This document shows positions 6,829 to 15,127 of a stretch of DNA of 64,000 nucleotides, piece by piece. Positions within the stretch are counted from its first letter, which is position 1. Each line of letters starts with the position of its first letter. The DNA is taken from assembly GCF_043195105.1 (NCBI RefSeq), contig NZ_JBAFWO010000002.1, one strand, 5' to 3'. The DNA is from NCEH01 sp002257205. Its GTDB lineage: Bacteria; Pseudomonadota; Alphaproteobacteria; Rhizobiales; Xanthobacteraceae. The position numbers and the translations under genes are program-made. The notes under the pieces were generated by a model that was not told where the DNA came from, ran no database searches, and saw nothing but the letters and a program-made list of their open reading frames with translations.

Positions 6829-8991
6829 ATCGAAGCGGTCGAGGTTCATCACCTTGGTCCAGGCCGCCACGAAATCCTTCACGAACTTCTCCTTCGCGTC
6901 CGCCGAAGCATAGACCTCAGCCAAGGCACGTAGGATGGAGTTCGAGCCGAACACGAGGTCGACGCGGCTGCCGGTCCATTTGAGCTCGCCGGTCTTGCGA
7001 TCATGTCCTTCGTATACGTCCGTGGTGTCGGGCGCGGCCGTCCACTTGGTGTCCATGTCCAGCAGATTGACGAAGAAATCGTTCGTCAGCACGCCGGGGG
7101 CCTCGGTGAGGACGGCGGCTCCGCCCACATTGATGTTGATGGCGCGCAGGCCTCCGACCAGCACGGTCATCTCCGGCGCGGTCAGCGTCAGGAGCTGGGC
7201 CTTGTCGATCAGCGCCACTTCGCCGGGCACCGCATAGCCCGACTTGTGGAAGTTGCGGAAGCCGTCCGCCTTCGGCTCCAGCCATTGGAAGGAGTCGGCA
7301 TCCGTCTCCGCCTGCGAGGCGTCGGTGCGGCCTGGCGAGAACGGGACAGCCACGTCATGGCCGGCCGCCTTCGCCGCTTGTTCGACGCCGGCATTGCCGG
7401 CCAGAACGATCAGGTCGGCCAGCGACACCTTCTTGCCGCCGGTGGCGTTGAGGTTGAATTCGCCCTGGATGCGCTGGAGGATCGTCAGCACCTTGTCGAG
7501 CTGCTCGGGCTGGTTGACCTGCCAGTCCTTCTGCGGGGCGAGGCGGATGCGCGCGCCATTGGCGCCGCCGCGCTTGTCGCCGCCACGGAAGGTGGAGGCT
7601 GAGGCCCAGGCGGTGCCCACCAGTTCGGAAACGGTGAGGCCGGAGGCCAGCACCTTCGCCTTGAGCTCCGCCGCGTCCGCCGCGTCGATCAGGGGATGAT
7701 CCACCGCCGGCACCGGATCCTGCCAGATCAGCACTTCCCGGGGCACTTCCGGACCCAGGTAGCGCGAGCGCGGACCGAGATCGCGATGGGTCAGCTTGAA
7801 CCATGCCCGGGCGAACGCTTCGGCGAAGGCCTGCGGGTTCTCCAGGAAGCGGCGGGAGATCTTCTCATAGACCGGGTCGAAGCGCAGCGACAGGTCGGTG
7901 GTCAGCATGGTCGGCTTATGCTTCTTCGACGGATCGTGCGCATCCGGGATGACGTCCGGCGCGTCCTTCGCCTCCCATTGGATCGCGCCGGCCGGGCTGC
8001 GGGTCTGCTCCCATTCATATTTGAACAGGTTCTCGAAGAAGTGGTTGCTCCACTGGGCGGGCGTCTGGGTCCAGGTGACCTCAAGGCCGCTGCCGATGGC
8101 GTCGGAGCCGAAGCCGGTGCCGAAATTGCTGGCCCAGCCGAGGCCCTGGGCCTCCAGCTCGGCGGCTTCCGGGTCCGGTCCCTTGTGGGATTCGGGGGCC
8201 GCGCCATGGGTCTTGCCGAAGGTGTGGCCGCCGCCGATGAGCGCGACGGTCTCTTCGTCGTTCATCGCCATGCGGGCGAAGGTCTCGCGGATGAAGGCGG
8301 CGGCGGAGAGGGGATCACCGTCGCGGTTCGGGCCTTCCGGATTGACGTAGATCAGGCCCATCTCGGTGGCGCTCAGCGGCGCGTCGAATTTGTCGAGGGC
8401 GCGATGGGTGAGCCAGGCGGTCTCCGAGCCCCAGAACACGTCCTGGTCCGGCTCCCAGGTGTCTTCGCGCCCGGCGGCAAAGCCGAAGGTGCGGAAGCCC
8501 ATGGTCTCCAGCGCCACATTGCCGGTGAGGATGATCAGGTCGGCCCAGGAGATCTTCTGGCCATACTTCTTCTTGATCGGCCAGAGCAGGCGGCGCGACT
8601 TGTCGATATTGACATTGTCCGGCCAGCTGTTCAGCGGGGCGAAGCGCTGCTGGCCGCGGCCGCCGCCGCCGCGGCCGTCCGCGAGGCGATAGGTGCCGGC
8701 GCTGTGCCAGGACATGCGAACGAACTGCGGGCCATAATTGCCGAAGTCCGCCGGCCACCAATCCTGCGAATCGGTCATCAGCTTGCGCAGGTCGTTCTTC
8801 AGCGCCTCAAAATCGAGCTTCTTGAACTCTTCGCGATAGTTGAATGCCGGGTCCAGCGGGTCGGACTTGGCGGAGTGCTGGTTCAGCAGATCCACACGCA
8901 GCTGGCTCGGCCACCAGTCGCGATTCTGGGTCCCGCCGGTGCCGTGGGCGACCGGGCATTTGCCCGTGCTCTCCTCAGTCGTCGCGTTCAT
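6820..8991 (-). CDS. katG: Catalase-peroxidase
   Basis: 723 residues, the normal length for bacterial KatG, which removes hydrogen peroxide with a heme cofactor. The distal site RMSWHSAGTYR supplies R92, W95 and H96. The proximal heme ligand is H256 in GGGHTFGKTHG. The Met-Tyr-Trp adduct residues needed for catalase activity are all present: W95, Y215 (LIYVNPEG) and M241 (ETFARMAM). Both the N-terminal catalytic and C-terminal duplicated domains are complete. GAGGGA precedes the ATG. It is transcribed divergently from oxyR across 130 bases, the classic arrangement for OxyR activation under peroxide stress. Confidence 0.97.
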   Translation of the reverse strand: MNATTEESTGKCPVAHGTGGTQNRDWWPSQLRVDLLNQHSAKSDPLDPAFNYREEFKKLDFEALKNDLRKLMTDSQDWWPADFGNYGPQFVRMSWHSAGTYRLADGRGGGGRGQQRFAPLNSWPDNVNIDKSRRLLWPIKKKYGQKISWADLIILTGNVALETMGFRTFGFAAGREDTWEPDQDVFWGSETAWLTHRALDKFDAPLSATEMGLIYVNPEGPNRDGDPLSAAAFIRETFARMAMNDEETVALIGGGHTFGKTHGAAPESHKGPDPEAAELEAQGLGWASNFGTGFGSDAIGSGLEVTWTQTPAQWSNHFFENLFKYEWEQTRSPAGAIQWEAKDAPDVIPDAHDPSKKHKPTMLTTDLSLRFDPVYEKISRRFLENPQAFAEAFARAWFKLTHRDLGPRSRYLGPEVPREVLIWQDPVPAVDHPLIDAADAAELKAKVLASGLTVSELVGTAWASASTFRGGDKRGGANGARIRLAPQKDWQVNQPEQLDKVLTILQRIQGEFNLNATGGKKVSLADLIVLAGNAGVEQAAKAAGHDVAVPFSPGRTDASQAETDADSFQWLEPKADGFRNFHKSGYAVPGEVALIDKAQLLTLTAPEMTVLVGGLRAININVGGAAVLTEAPGVLTNDFFVNLLDMDTKWTAAPDTTDVYEGHDRKTGELKWTGSRVDLVFGSNSILRALAEVYASADAKEKFVKDFVAAWTKVMNLDRFDLA

Positions 8992-9108
8992 GCTTCCCTC
9001 CGATCCAGGCTGCGGGCCAAGCGAGACAATCGACCGGTCCGAGCTTCACACGAACGCCTCTTACCAAATCTCTGTCATTAGATTAATTCTGATTTACTGA
9101 TTGCTGTG

Positions 9109-9123
9109 ATAAGTTCAGCTTAT
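9109..9123. promoter_or_regulatory. Candidate OxyR autoregulatory palindrome overlapping the oxyR start
   Basis: ATAAG-N5-CTTAT lies in the AT-rich katG-oxyR intergenic region and runs into the oxyR start codon. It has the T-N11-A spacing expected of a LysR-family half site. Proposed as an OxyR site from position and symmetry; not verified. Confidence 0.4.
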
Positions 9124-10048
9124 GAAAAATCTGACATTCAAGCAGCTCCGCTATTTCGAGGCGTTGGCGCGGCATGGCCATTTCCGACGGGCTGCCGAGG
9201 CCTGCGGCATCTCCCAGCCTGCCTTGTCGATGCAGATCAAGGAATTGGAGCGGGAGGTCGGCACCGAGCTGTTCGAGCGCAGCGCCCGCCAAGTTCGGCT
9301 GACCAGCTTCGGGGAGGAGTTCGCCCCGCGCATCCGCGACATTTTGCGCTCCATCGACGAATTGGGAGATCTGGCGCGCGCCTCCCGCGACCGGCTGATG
9401 GGGCGGCTGCGCATCGGCGTGATCCCGACGGTCGCGCCCTATCTGCTTCCAACCCTCCTCGGCAGGCTGAGCCGCCAGCACGAAGGTCTCGACATCCATG
9501 TGCGCGAGACGCAGACGCCAAGGCTCCTCCAGGAGCTGGAAGACGGCCGGCTCGACACGGCCATCGTCGCCTTGCCCGTCTCCGAGCCGGCCCTGGTCGA
9601 AATCCCCCTGTTCACCGAGAATTTCGTCCTGGTCCGGCCCGGCGCGGATGAGGGAAAGCCGGTGCCCGCCCCCGATGCGCTGCGCGAGATGCGCTTGCTT
9701 CTGCTGGAGGAGGGGCACTGCTTTCGCGATCAGGCCCTGTCGTTCTGCAATGTGGATATACGCGCGACGCCGCGCGATTTTCTGGAGGCGAGTTCCCTGT
9801 CCACCCTGGTCCAGATGGTGGACGCCGGCATCGGCATCACGCTGATACCGGAAATGGCGGTGGCGGTGGAGACGCGCTCGGCATCGGTGTCCGTGGCGCG
9901 CTTCGCAAGTCCCGAGCCTTCGCGAACCATCGGCATGGTCTGGCGCAAGACAAGCCCGCTCACGAAGCAGCTTGTGCAGATTTCTGACGTGGTCCGCAGC
10001 TCCACCGATTTCATGCGTGAGCAGTGGGAGGCATGCGAGGCCAATTAG
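9122..10048 (+). CDS. oxyR: Hydrogen peroxide-sensing LysR-family activator OxyR
   Basis: 308 residues. The N-terminal winged helix-turn-helix (about 5-65) reads FRRAAEACGISQPALSMQIK. The effector domain carries the two redox cysteines C200 (LLEEGHC) and C209 (ALSFC) with the spacing and context of OxyR (GHCFRDQALSFC), which form the peroxide-induced disulfide. It is divergent from katG, its expected target. The C-terminus runs straight into the degenerate region that follows. The start at 9122 is the only sensible one because the HTH begins within ten residues. Confidence 0.93.
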   Translation: MKNLTFKQLRYFEALARHGHFRRAAEACGISQPALSMQIKELEREVGTELFERSARQVRLTSFGEEFAPRIRDILRSIDELGDLARASRDRLMGRLRIGVIPTVAPYLLPTLLGRLSRQHEGLDIHVRETQTPRLLQELEDGRLDTAIVALPVSEPALVEIPLFTENFVLVRPGADEGKPVPAPDALREMRLLLLEEGHCFRDQALSFCNVDIRATPRDFLEASSLSTLVQMVDAGIGITLIPEMAVAVETRSASVSVARFASPEPSRTIGMVWRKTSPLTKQLVQISDVVRSSTDFMREQWEACEAN

Positions 10049-10049
10049 C

Positions 10050-10286
10050 GCTTGGAACCGCTCGGCGTGATAGCGCTCGATGAGTGGCGTGACCTTCCGC
10101 GTTTCGAGGTCGAGCACCATCACGCCGTGCATATAGTCGGCGATATAGGTCCGGCCCGCCCCGCCCGAACTTGAGGTCGTTGGGCCAGCCATGGTAACGG
10201 GCCACTGCCTCACATGTGCCGTCGGAGGAGACGCGGACGATGCGCGCGTTCTGGACATTGACGCAGTAAAGCAGGCTCATTTTCAA
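10050..10286 (-). pseudogene. Remnant of an SMP-30/gluconolactonase-family gene
   Basis: The minus strand encodes MSLLYCVNVQNARIVRVS... up to YHGWPNDLKF in one frame, then continues in another frame as RTYIADYMHGVMVLDLE and LIERYHAERFQ. The combined order is that of an SMP-30/strictosidine-synthase-like beta-propeller (PNDL, then D-x-x-G-V-MVLD, then ERY-AERF). A frameshift lies near 10165 and the 3' part is cut off at the end of oxyR. It is clearly not functional. Family assignment is by motif order and moderately sure. Confidence 0.65.
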
Positions 10287-10328
10287 AGCTTGGCCCCTCC
10301 AGCAACCATTTGGAACACGGCTGGAGCC

Positions 10329-10434
10329 TAGTGCACATTCGGCGAATACCGATTCGCTGAACGTGCTCTAGGCTTTTGTTCTGACGCGTTTTCTTAACGC
10401 GAAACCGGACTCCACTTTTGCTGAAAACGCGCTA
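10329..10434. repeat. Intergenic palindromic repeat (rhizobial type)
   Basis: The stretch contains CTAGTGCAC and GTGCTCTAG-like ends and a segment with TTTTGTTCTGACGCGTTTTC, ACGCGAA and CTGAAAACGCGCTAG. Imperfect dyads of this look are scattered between genes in many Rhizobiales genomes. The element separates the SMP-30 remnant from the SDR remnant. Copy number in this genome cannot be judged from one window. Confidence 0.5.
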
Positions 10435-10757
10435 GGGTGTGGCGGCGATCAGCCCGCTATCGACGATGCTTTCCGTTCCGGTGACGTAGCAGCTCTCGTC
10501 ATTGGCAAGGAACAGGACCGCATGCGCGGTGTCCCAGCCGCTGCCCATGTACTTCATGGGAATCTGATTGTTGCGGCGGGGCAGAAACGCTTCCGGATCA
10601 TCCTTCGCGTATTTCTGCACGAGATTGTCCAGCAAGGGCGTCTGCATGAGCCCCGGCACGACGCAGTTCAGGCGGATGCCCTCGGCGACATAAATGACCG
10701 CGATCGCGCGCGTGAACTGGATCAGCCCGGCCTTGGCCCCGAGCGGCTGCGACATCC
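10432..10757 (-). pseudogene. C-terminal fragment of a short-chain dehydrogenase
   Basis: The fragment begins with SQPLGAKAGLIQFTRA, which is the SDR alpha-helix with the catalytic Lys (K of AKAG); the catalytic Tyr position and everything N-terminal, including the Rossmann glycine motif, are missing. It continues through GIRLNCVVPGLMQT and ends with the normal SDR tail ESCYVTGTESIVDSG. The frame is still open to the end, so truncation was from the 5' side. It cannot be an active enzyme. Confidence 0.75.
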
Positions 10758-10777
10758 TCCCGAGCGGGTCCGTCAGG

Positions 10778-10978
10778 ATGCAGGATCTTGTGAACCTCCC
10801 CCTCATATGCGGGTCAAGCGCCAGCACCGCGACCGAATACGTCAGTGCGGTCTTCCTGCAGAAGGGGTTGGTCTATCAGCCAAAGTTTGTCTTCGAGCAG
10901 GTCGCCATCGCGGCTGGGTTCGTGCGCAAGGGGTTGGGAATCGTCATCCAGCCCTGTCTCGGCATCACGCTTCAGCCA
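10778..10978 (+). pseudogene. Fragment of a LysR-type effector-binding domain
   Basis: The plus strand encodes DLVNLPLICGSS, then KFVFEQVAIAAGFVRKGLG and IVIQPCLG, which reads as the second half of a LysR substrate-binding domain (the FE-x-x-A-x-x-G-V-x-x-GLG-I-x-x-P strand-helix-strand). No DNA-binding domain or start is present. The homology begins about 20 bases from the SDR fragment on the other strand, marking a junction. Confidence 0.55.
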
Positions 10979-10985
10979 GCCGAAC

Positions 10986-11070
10986 CGTTCCTCCGCTCCT
11001 CCGCTCCATGACCAGGGCGATGCCCTGGCCGATGCCAATACACATCGCCCAGGCGAAAATGGAGCCTTGG
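10986..11070 (-). pseudogene. C-terminal scrap of a thiolase
   Basis: Read on the minus strand: SIFAWAMCIGIGQGIALVMER. This matches the C-terminal thiolase motif around the active-site cysteine (MCIGxGxGIAxxxER). Nothing else of the enzyme remains. It is the fourth unrelated gene end within one kilobase. Confidence 0.55.
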
Positions 11071-11120
11071 CGTTGAGACTTTACGAGGTTCGGCCGCACT
11101 GCGCGATCTTGGGCGCCGTT

Positions 11121-12836
11121 CTATTCCCCCACGGGGACCGGACGCAGAAAGTCGAAGTCGCAGCCCTGGTCCGCCTGGAGCACCTCGCGGTAGTAAAGCC
11201 GCGCATAGCCACGCTGGGGCGCGGGGCGTGCGGGGGGGTGATCGTGCCTGCGGCGCGTTAGTTCGTCCTCATCCACCAGCAGGTCGATGGTACCGGCTTT
11301 GACGGACAGGCGGATGCGGTCGCCGTTGCGCACCAGGCCCAGCGGACCACCGGATGCCGCGTCGGGGGCGACATGCAGCACGATGGTGCCGTAGGCGGTT
11401 CCGCTCATGCGCGCATCTGAAATCCGCACCATGTCCTTGACCCCCAGCCGCGCGAGCTTCTGCGGGATCGGGAGATAGCCGGATTCCGGCATGCCGGATG
11501 CACTGCGCGGCCCGGCATTCTGCAGCACCAGGAAATCGTCGGGCGCGACGTCGAGGTCCGGGTCGTCGATCCGTCCGGCGAGATCCTCCAGCGAGGTGAA
11601 CACCACCGCGCGTCCCTCCCGTTCGAACAGGGCGGGGTCGGCCGCGGCGCGCTTCAGGATCGCACCGCGCGGGGCGAGGCTGCCGAACAGCGCCACCAGT
11701 CCTCCCTGGGGCTGGAGCGGCGCATCCAGGGCCTTGACCACCGTGCGGTCGACGAAGGCGGGAGCAGGCGCAAGGCGTTCGCCGAGGGTCTCGCCCGCCA
11801 CGGTCATGCAATCGAGGTGCAGGAGCGGCTTCAGTTCGCGCAACACCGCGCCGATGCCACCGGCGGCGTGCAGGTCCTCCATGTAATACGGGCCGGTGGG
11901 CTTCAGATCCACCAGGACCGGGGTGGTGTCGGAGAGTTCGTTCAGACGCTTGAGGTCGATGTCTACCCCGGCGCGCCCGGCGATGGCGGTGAGATGAACG
12001 ATGCCGTTGGTGGACCCGCCGATGGCGAGCAGCACCCGGATGGCGTTTTCAATCGACTTCGCGGTGATGATGTCGCGGATGGTGATGCCGGCCCGCGCCA
12101 GTGACAGCGCGGCGGCGCCCGAGGCCTCGGCGGCGCGGAGGCGGTCGGCATGCACCGCAGGAATTGCGGCGGTGCCGGGCAGCATGATGCCCAGGGCCTC
12201 GGCGATCGAAGCCATGGTGCTGGCGGTGCCCATCACCGCGCAGGTGCCGGTGGTGGTGGCGAGATTGCCTTCCACCTCGCCGATGGTCGCGTCATCGATC
12301 TCGCCGGAGCGGTATTTCGCCCAGAACCGGCGGCAGTCCGTGCAGGCACCGAGCCGCTCGCCGCGCCACCGGCCGGTCATCATAGGCCCGGTCACCAATT
12401 GCACCGTCGGCAGGCCCGCCGAGACTGCGCCCATCAGCTGGGCCGGCACGGTCTTGTCGCAGCCTCCGACCAGCACCACCGCATCCATGGGCTGGCCACG
12501 GATCATCTCCTCGGTGTCCATCGACATGAGGTTGCGGAAGAACAGGCTGGTGGGATTGAGGAACACCTCGCCCAGCGAGATGGTGGGGAATTCCAGGGGC
12601 AGGCCGCCGGCCGCGAGCACGCCGCGCTTCACCGCCGCCACGAGTTCAGGAACGTTGCGGTGGCAATTGTTGAACTCACTGTAAGTCGAGGCGATGCCAA
12701 CCACGGGCTTGTTCAGCAACGCCTCGGAATAGCCCATCGACCTGGCCATGGAGAGCCTGAGGTAACGGGCGAAATCCCGATCGCCGTAATTTGTGAGCCC
12801 GCGGGCCAGGCCGACGGGGGAGGGGTCTTCACTCAT
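11121..12836 (-). CDS. IlvD/Edd-family sugar-acid dehydratase
   Basis: 571 residues. Iron-sulfur cluster motifs of the dihydroxy-acid/sugar-acid dehydratase family are present: GGCDKTVPAQLMG, GACTDC and TTTGTCAVMGTASTM. The C-terminal domain has RISDARMSGTAYG. Members convert aldonic acids (arabinonate, xylonate, gluconate) or dihydroxy acids to 2-keto-3-deoxy acids. The neighbours (GntR regulator, MFS carrier, lactonase-like hydrolase) and the downstream keto-acid enzymes in this window favour an aldonate over branched-chain biosynthesis. The start at 12836 (MSEDPSPVGL) is chosen because the family conserves the following GLTNYGDRDFAR region; the longer frame overlaps the GntR gene. Exact substrate unknown. 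Confidence 0.85.
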   Translation of the reverse strand: MSEDPSPVGLARGLTNYGDRDFARYLRLSMARSMGYSEALLNKPVVGIASTYSEFNNCHRNVPELVAAVKRGVLAAGGLPLEFPTISLGEVFLNPTSLFFRNLMSMDTEEMIRGQPMDAVVLVGGCDKTVPAQLMGAVSAGLPTVQLVTGPMMTGRWRGERLGACTDCRRFWAKYRSGEIDDATIGEVEGNLATTTGTCAVMGTASTMASIAEALGIMLPGTAAIPAVHADRLRAAEASGAAALSLARAGITIRDIITAKSIENAIRVLLAIGGSTNGIVHLTAIAGRAGVDIDLKRLNELSDTTPVLVDLKPTGPYYMEDLHAAGGIGAVLRELKPLLHLDCMTVAGETLGERLAPAPAFVDRTVVKALDAPLQPQGGLVALFGSLAPRGAILKRAAADPALFEREGRAVVFTSLEDLAGRIDDPDLDVAPDDFLVLQNAGPRSASGMPESGYLPIPQKLARLGVKDMVRISDARMSGTAYGTIVLHVAPDAASGGPLGLVRNGDRIRLSVKAGTIDLLVDEDELTRRRHDHPPARPAPQRGYARLYYREVLQADQGCDFDFLRPVPVGE

Positions 12837-12853
12837 CTCGGTCAAGCTCGAAT

Positions 12854-13576
12854 CTAGAGGGAGTCGCGGGGAACCTGGCCGAATGCGCGCAGATACGCCG
12901 CCTTGGAGGCGGGGAGGTGGTTGCGGCACAATTGCACCAGGAGATCGCTGTCCAGCGCTTCGATCGCCGCGATCATGGCATGGTGTTCCTGGCGCGCGGC
13001 TTCGCGTTCGTGCGGGGCGGTGAGCACCAGGAAACGGATGCCGTGGGCGCGCTGGGCCGCGGCGGTGATGGCGTCGGACAGGAAAACGTTGCGGCAGCAG
13101 CTGAACAGCTTGCGGTGGAAGGCGAGATTGGCGCGGAAGATCGCGGCGACCTCGCCGGCGGCGATCGCCGTATCATGGGTCACCTGGAGGGCCTTCAGCT
13201 CGGCTAGGTCGTCCGCCGGCATGGGAAGCGCGATCAGGCGCGCCGCCTCGGCCTCCAGCAAGCCGCGCAGCACATAGAGTTGTTCGACCTCCTCGACGGT
13301 GTAGCTGCGCACCTGGGCGCCACGGTTCGGGATACGCTCGATCAGGCCCATCCGATCGAGTTCGATCAGCGCCTGCCGGGCGAGATGCCGCGTCGCGCCG
13401 AAACGGGCGATCAGATCCTCCTCGATCAGGCGTTCACGTGGGTGCAGGCGGCCCAGCACGATGTCTTCCTCCAGTGCGGCCACCATGGCCTCAAGGGAGG
13501 CCGGCTCCGGCTTTTCGGCGGTGCGGCCATCGCTGCCGGAAGGGTCGGCGGTGGCAGCGCGAACGGTTCTCGTCAA
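12854..13576 (-). CDS. GntR-family regulator, FCD type
   Basis: 240 residues. Winged helix about residues 28-95 (RLIEEDLIARFGATRHLARQAL), then an all-helical FCD ligand domain with the metal-binding histidines of the ...RANLAFHRKLF helix. FCD-GntR proteins usually repress sugar-acid genes and respond to the acid or its keto derivative. The start is a TTG at 13576, supported by AGGAG eight bases upstream. It precedes the dehydratase gene on the same strand by 17 bases, so the two form an operon divergent from the MFS carrier; it probably controls both sides. Confidence 0.88.
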   Translation of the reverse strand: MTRTVRAATADPSGSDGRTAEKPEPASLEAMVAALEEDIVLGRLHPRERLIEEDLIARFGATRHLARQALIELDRMGLIERIPNRGAQVRSYTVEEVEQLYVLRGLLEAEAARLIALPMPADDLAELKALQVTHDTAIAAGEVAAIFRANLAFHRKLFSCCRNVFLSDAITAAAQRAHGIRFLVLTAPHEREAARQEHHAMIAAIEALDSDLLVQLCRNHLPASKAAYLRAFGQVPRDSL

Positions 13577-13680
13577 CCCAAAGCTCCTGTCGCTGGAACG
13601 CTCTCAGCGCATCTTCATACACCAACGTCAAGGCGCCACGACCGTCAAGATAGTTATCGCCGAGATTATTGACAATCTTA

Positions 13681-13709
13681 TTGACGCGAAAATTTGCCTC
13701 TCCTACGGT
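13681..13709 (+). promoter_or_regulatory. Candidate sigma-70 promoter for the MFS-hydrolase operon
   Basis: TTGACG (13681-13686) and TACGGT (13704-13709) are separated by 17 bases. Just upstream, ATTATTGACAATCTTATTGACG contains two near copies of TTATTGAC, and CGTCAAGATAG at 13643 is a partial mirror, so operator sites of the divergent GntR probably sit here. The rest of the 258-base divergent gap shows nothing coding. Confidence 0.5.
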
Positions 13710-13834
13710 GTCGTCCCATCGCGATGCGGCGCCAGCTCGTCCGAACGGCGCTTCATTCGAACCAAAATAAAAATAGGGGTGCGCACTCCTGAGAACCGCT
13801 GAAGGCGGTCCAGATGCGTTTGAGGGAGACGAAA

Positions 13835-15127
13835 ATGAGTATTACGCCTGCAACTGACAGGTCTATGCCCGCAGAGGACCTGAGCCTGAGTGGATTTTTC
13901 CGGAGTATGACGCCGCCGGAGCAGCGTACATTCTGGGCCTGCTTCATGGGCTGGGCCCTTGATGCCATGGATTTCATGATCTACCCGCTGGTGATCGGCA
14001 CGATCATCGCGATGTGGCAGGTGGATCGCGGCATGGCGGGCCTTGCGGTCACCGGGACCCTCATCGTCTCCGCGCTCGGCGGCTGGCTCGCGGGCTTCCT
14101 GTCCGACCGGATCGGGCGGGTGCGGACCCTTCAGATCACCATTCTGTGGTTCTCCGTCTTCACCCTGCTCTGCGCCTTCGCTCAGAATTTCGAGCAGTTG
14201 ATGATCATCCGCGCCCTGCTCGGGCTTGGTTTCGGCGGCGAATGGGCCGCAGGTGCCGTGCTGATCGGCGAGACCATCCGGGCGCAGTATCGCGGCCGTG
14301 CCGTGGGCACGGTCCAATCGGGCTGGGCCGTCGGCTGGGGCGCCGCCGTGCTGCTGCAGGCGGTCTGCTACACCATGTTGCCGCCCGAGGTGGCGTGGCG
14401 CTGGATGTTCGGCCTTGGCGCGATTCCCGCTTTGCTGATCTTCTTCCTGCGCCGCTACGTGGAAGAGCCGGAGGTTTCGGCGGTCTCCCGCCAGTTGGAA
14501 AGCAAGACCAAGGATCGCCCCTCGCTGTGGGAGATCTTCTCACCCGGCGTCCTGAAGATCACGTTGCTCACGTCCCTGCTCTGCACCGGCGCGCAGGGCG
14601 GTTACTACGCGGTGACCACCTGGCTGCCCACCTATCTGCGCGTCGAGCGCGGGCTGACGGTGGTTGGCTCCACCGGCTATCTGGCGCTGCTCATCGTCGG
14701 CAGCTTCATCGGCTATGTCTGGGGCGCCTATCTCGCGGATCGCATCGGCCGGCGCCGCCTGTTCATCCTGTTCTCGATCCTCGCCTCGATCCTGGTGATC
14801 GCCTATACGCAGCTCCCCTTGTCCAATCAGGTCATGCTGTATCTGGGCTTCCCGCTGGGCATCTGCGCCTCGGGCTATTTCTCCGGCCTCGGCGCCTTCC
14901 TCACCGAGCTTTTCCCGACCCGCCTGCGCGGCTCCGGCCAGGGCTTCGCCTATAATTTCGGGCGCGGCATCGGTGCTTTGTTCCCGGCATTGGTGGGTTT
15001 CCTCTCGTCTCAGATGGCGCTTTCCAGTGCCATTGCGATCTTCGCCGTGCTCGCTTACGGATTGCTGCTTGTGGGGGCGCTGGCTCTGCCGGAGACTCGT
15101 GGAAAGGTGCTGCACCCCGATGAGTGA
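13835..15127 (+). CDS. MFS transporter of the ACS/SHS type, probably for an organic or sugar acid
   Basis: 430 residues, 12 predicted membrane segments. MFS signatures occur after segment 2 (GFLSDRIGRVRTL) and in the matching position of the second half (AYLADRIGRRRLF). The loop GWALDAMDFMIYPLV in segment 1 resembles the lactate/sialate/aromatic acid porters with an early Asp pair. The start at 13835 is set by GGGAG upstream and lies 21 bases inside a slightly longer frame. Its stop overlaps the start of the hydrolase gene by eight bases, implying coupled translation. Context suggests uptake of an aldonate or its lactone. Confidence 0.85.
   Translation: MSITPATDRSMPAEDLSLSGFFRSMTPPEQRTFWACFMGWALDAMDFMIYPLVIGTIIAMWQVDRGMAGLAVTGTLIVSALGGWLAGFLSDRIGRVRTLQITILWFSVFTLLCAFAQNFEQLMIIRALLGLGFGGEWAAGAVLIGETIRAQYRGRAVGTVQSGWAVGWGAAVLLQAVCYTMLPPEVAWRWMFGLGAIPALLIFFLRRYVEEPEVSAVSRQLESKTKDRPSLWEIFSPGVLKITLLTSLLCTGAQGGYYAVTTWLPTYLRVERGLTVVGSTGYLALLIVGSFIGYVWGAYLADRIGRRRLFILFSILASILVIAYTQLPLSNQVMLYLGFPLGICASGYFSGLGAFLTELFPTRLRGSGQGFAYNFGRGIGALFPALVGFLSSQMALSSAIAIFAVLAYGLLLVGALALPETRGKVLHPDE

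Noticed and set aside
7696..9081. Plus-strand ORF of 461 codons opposite katG
   Set aside because: Antisense shadow of a clearly functional catalase-peroxidase gene.
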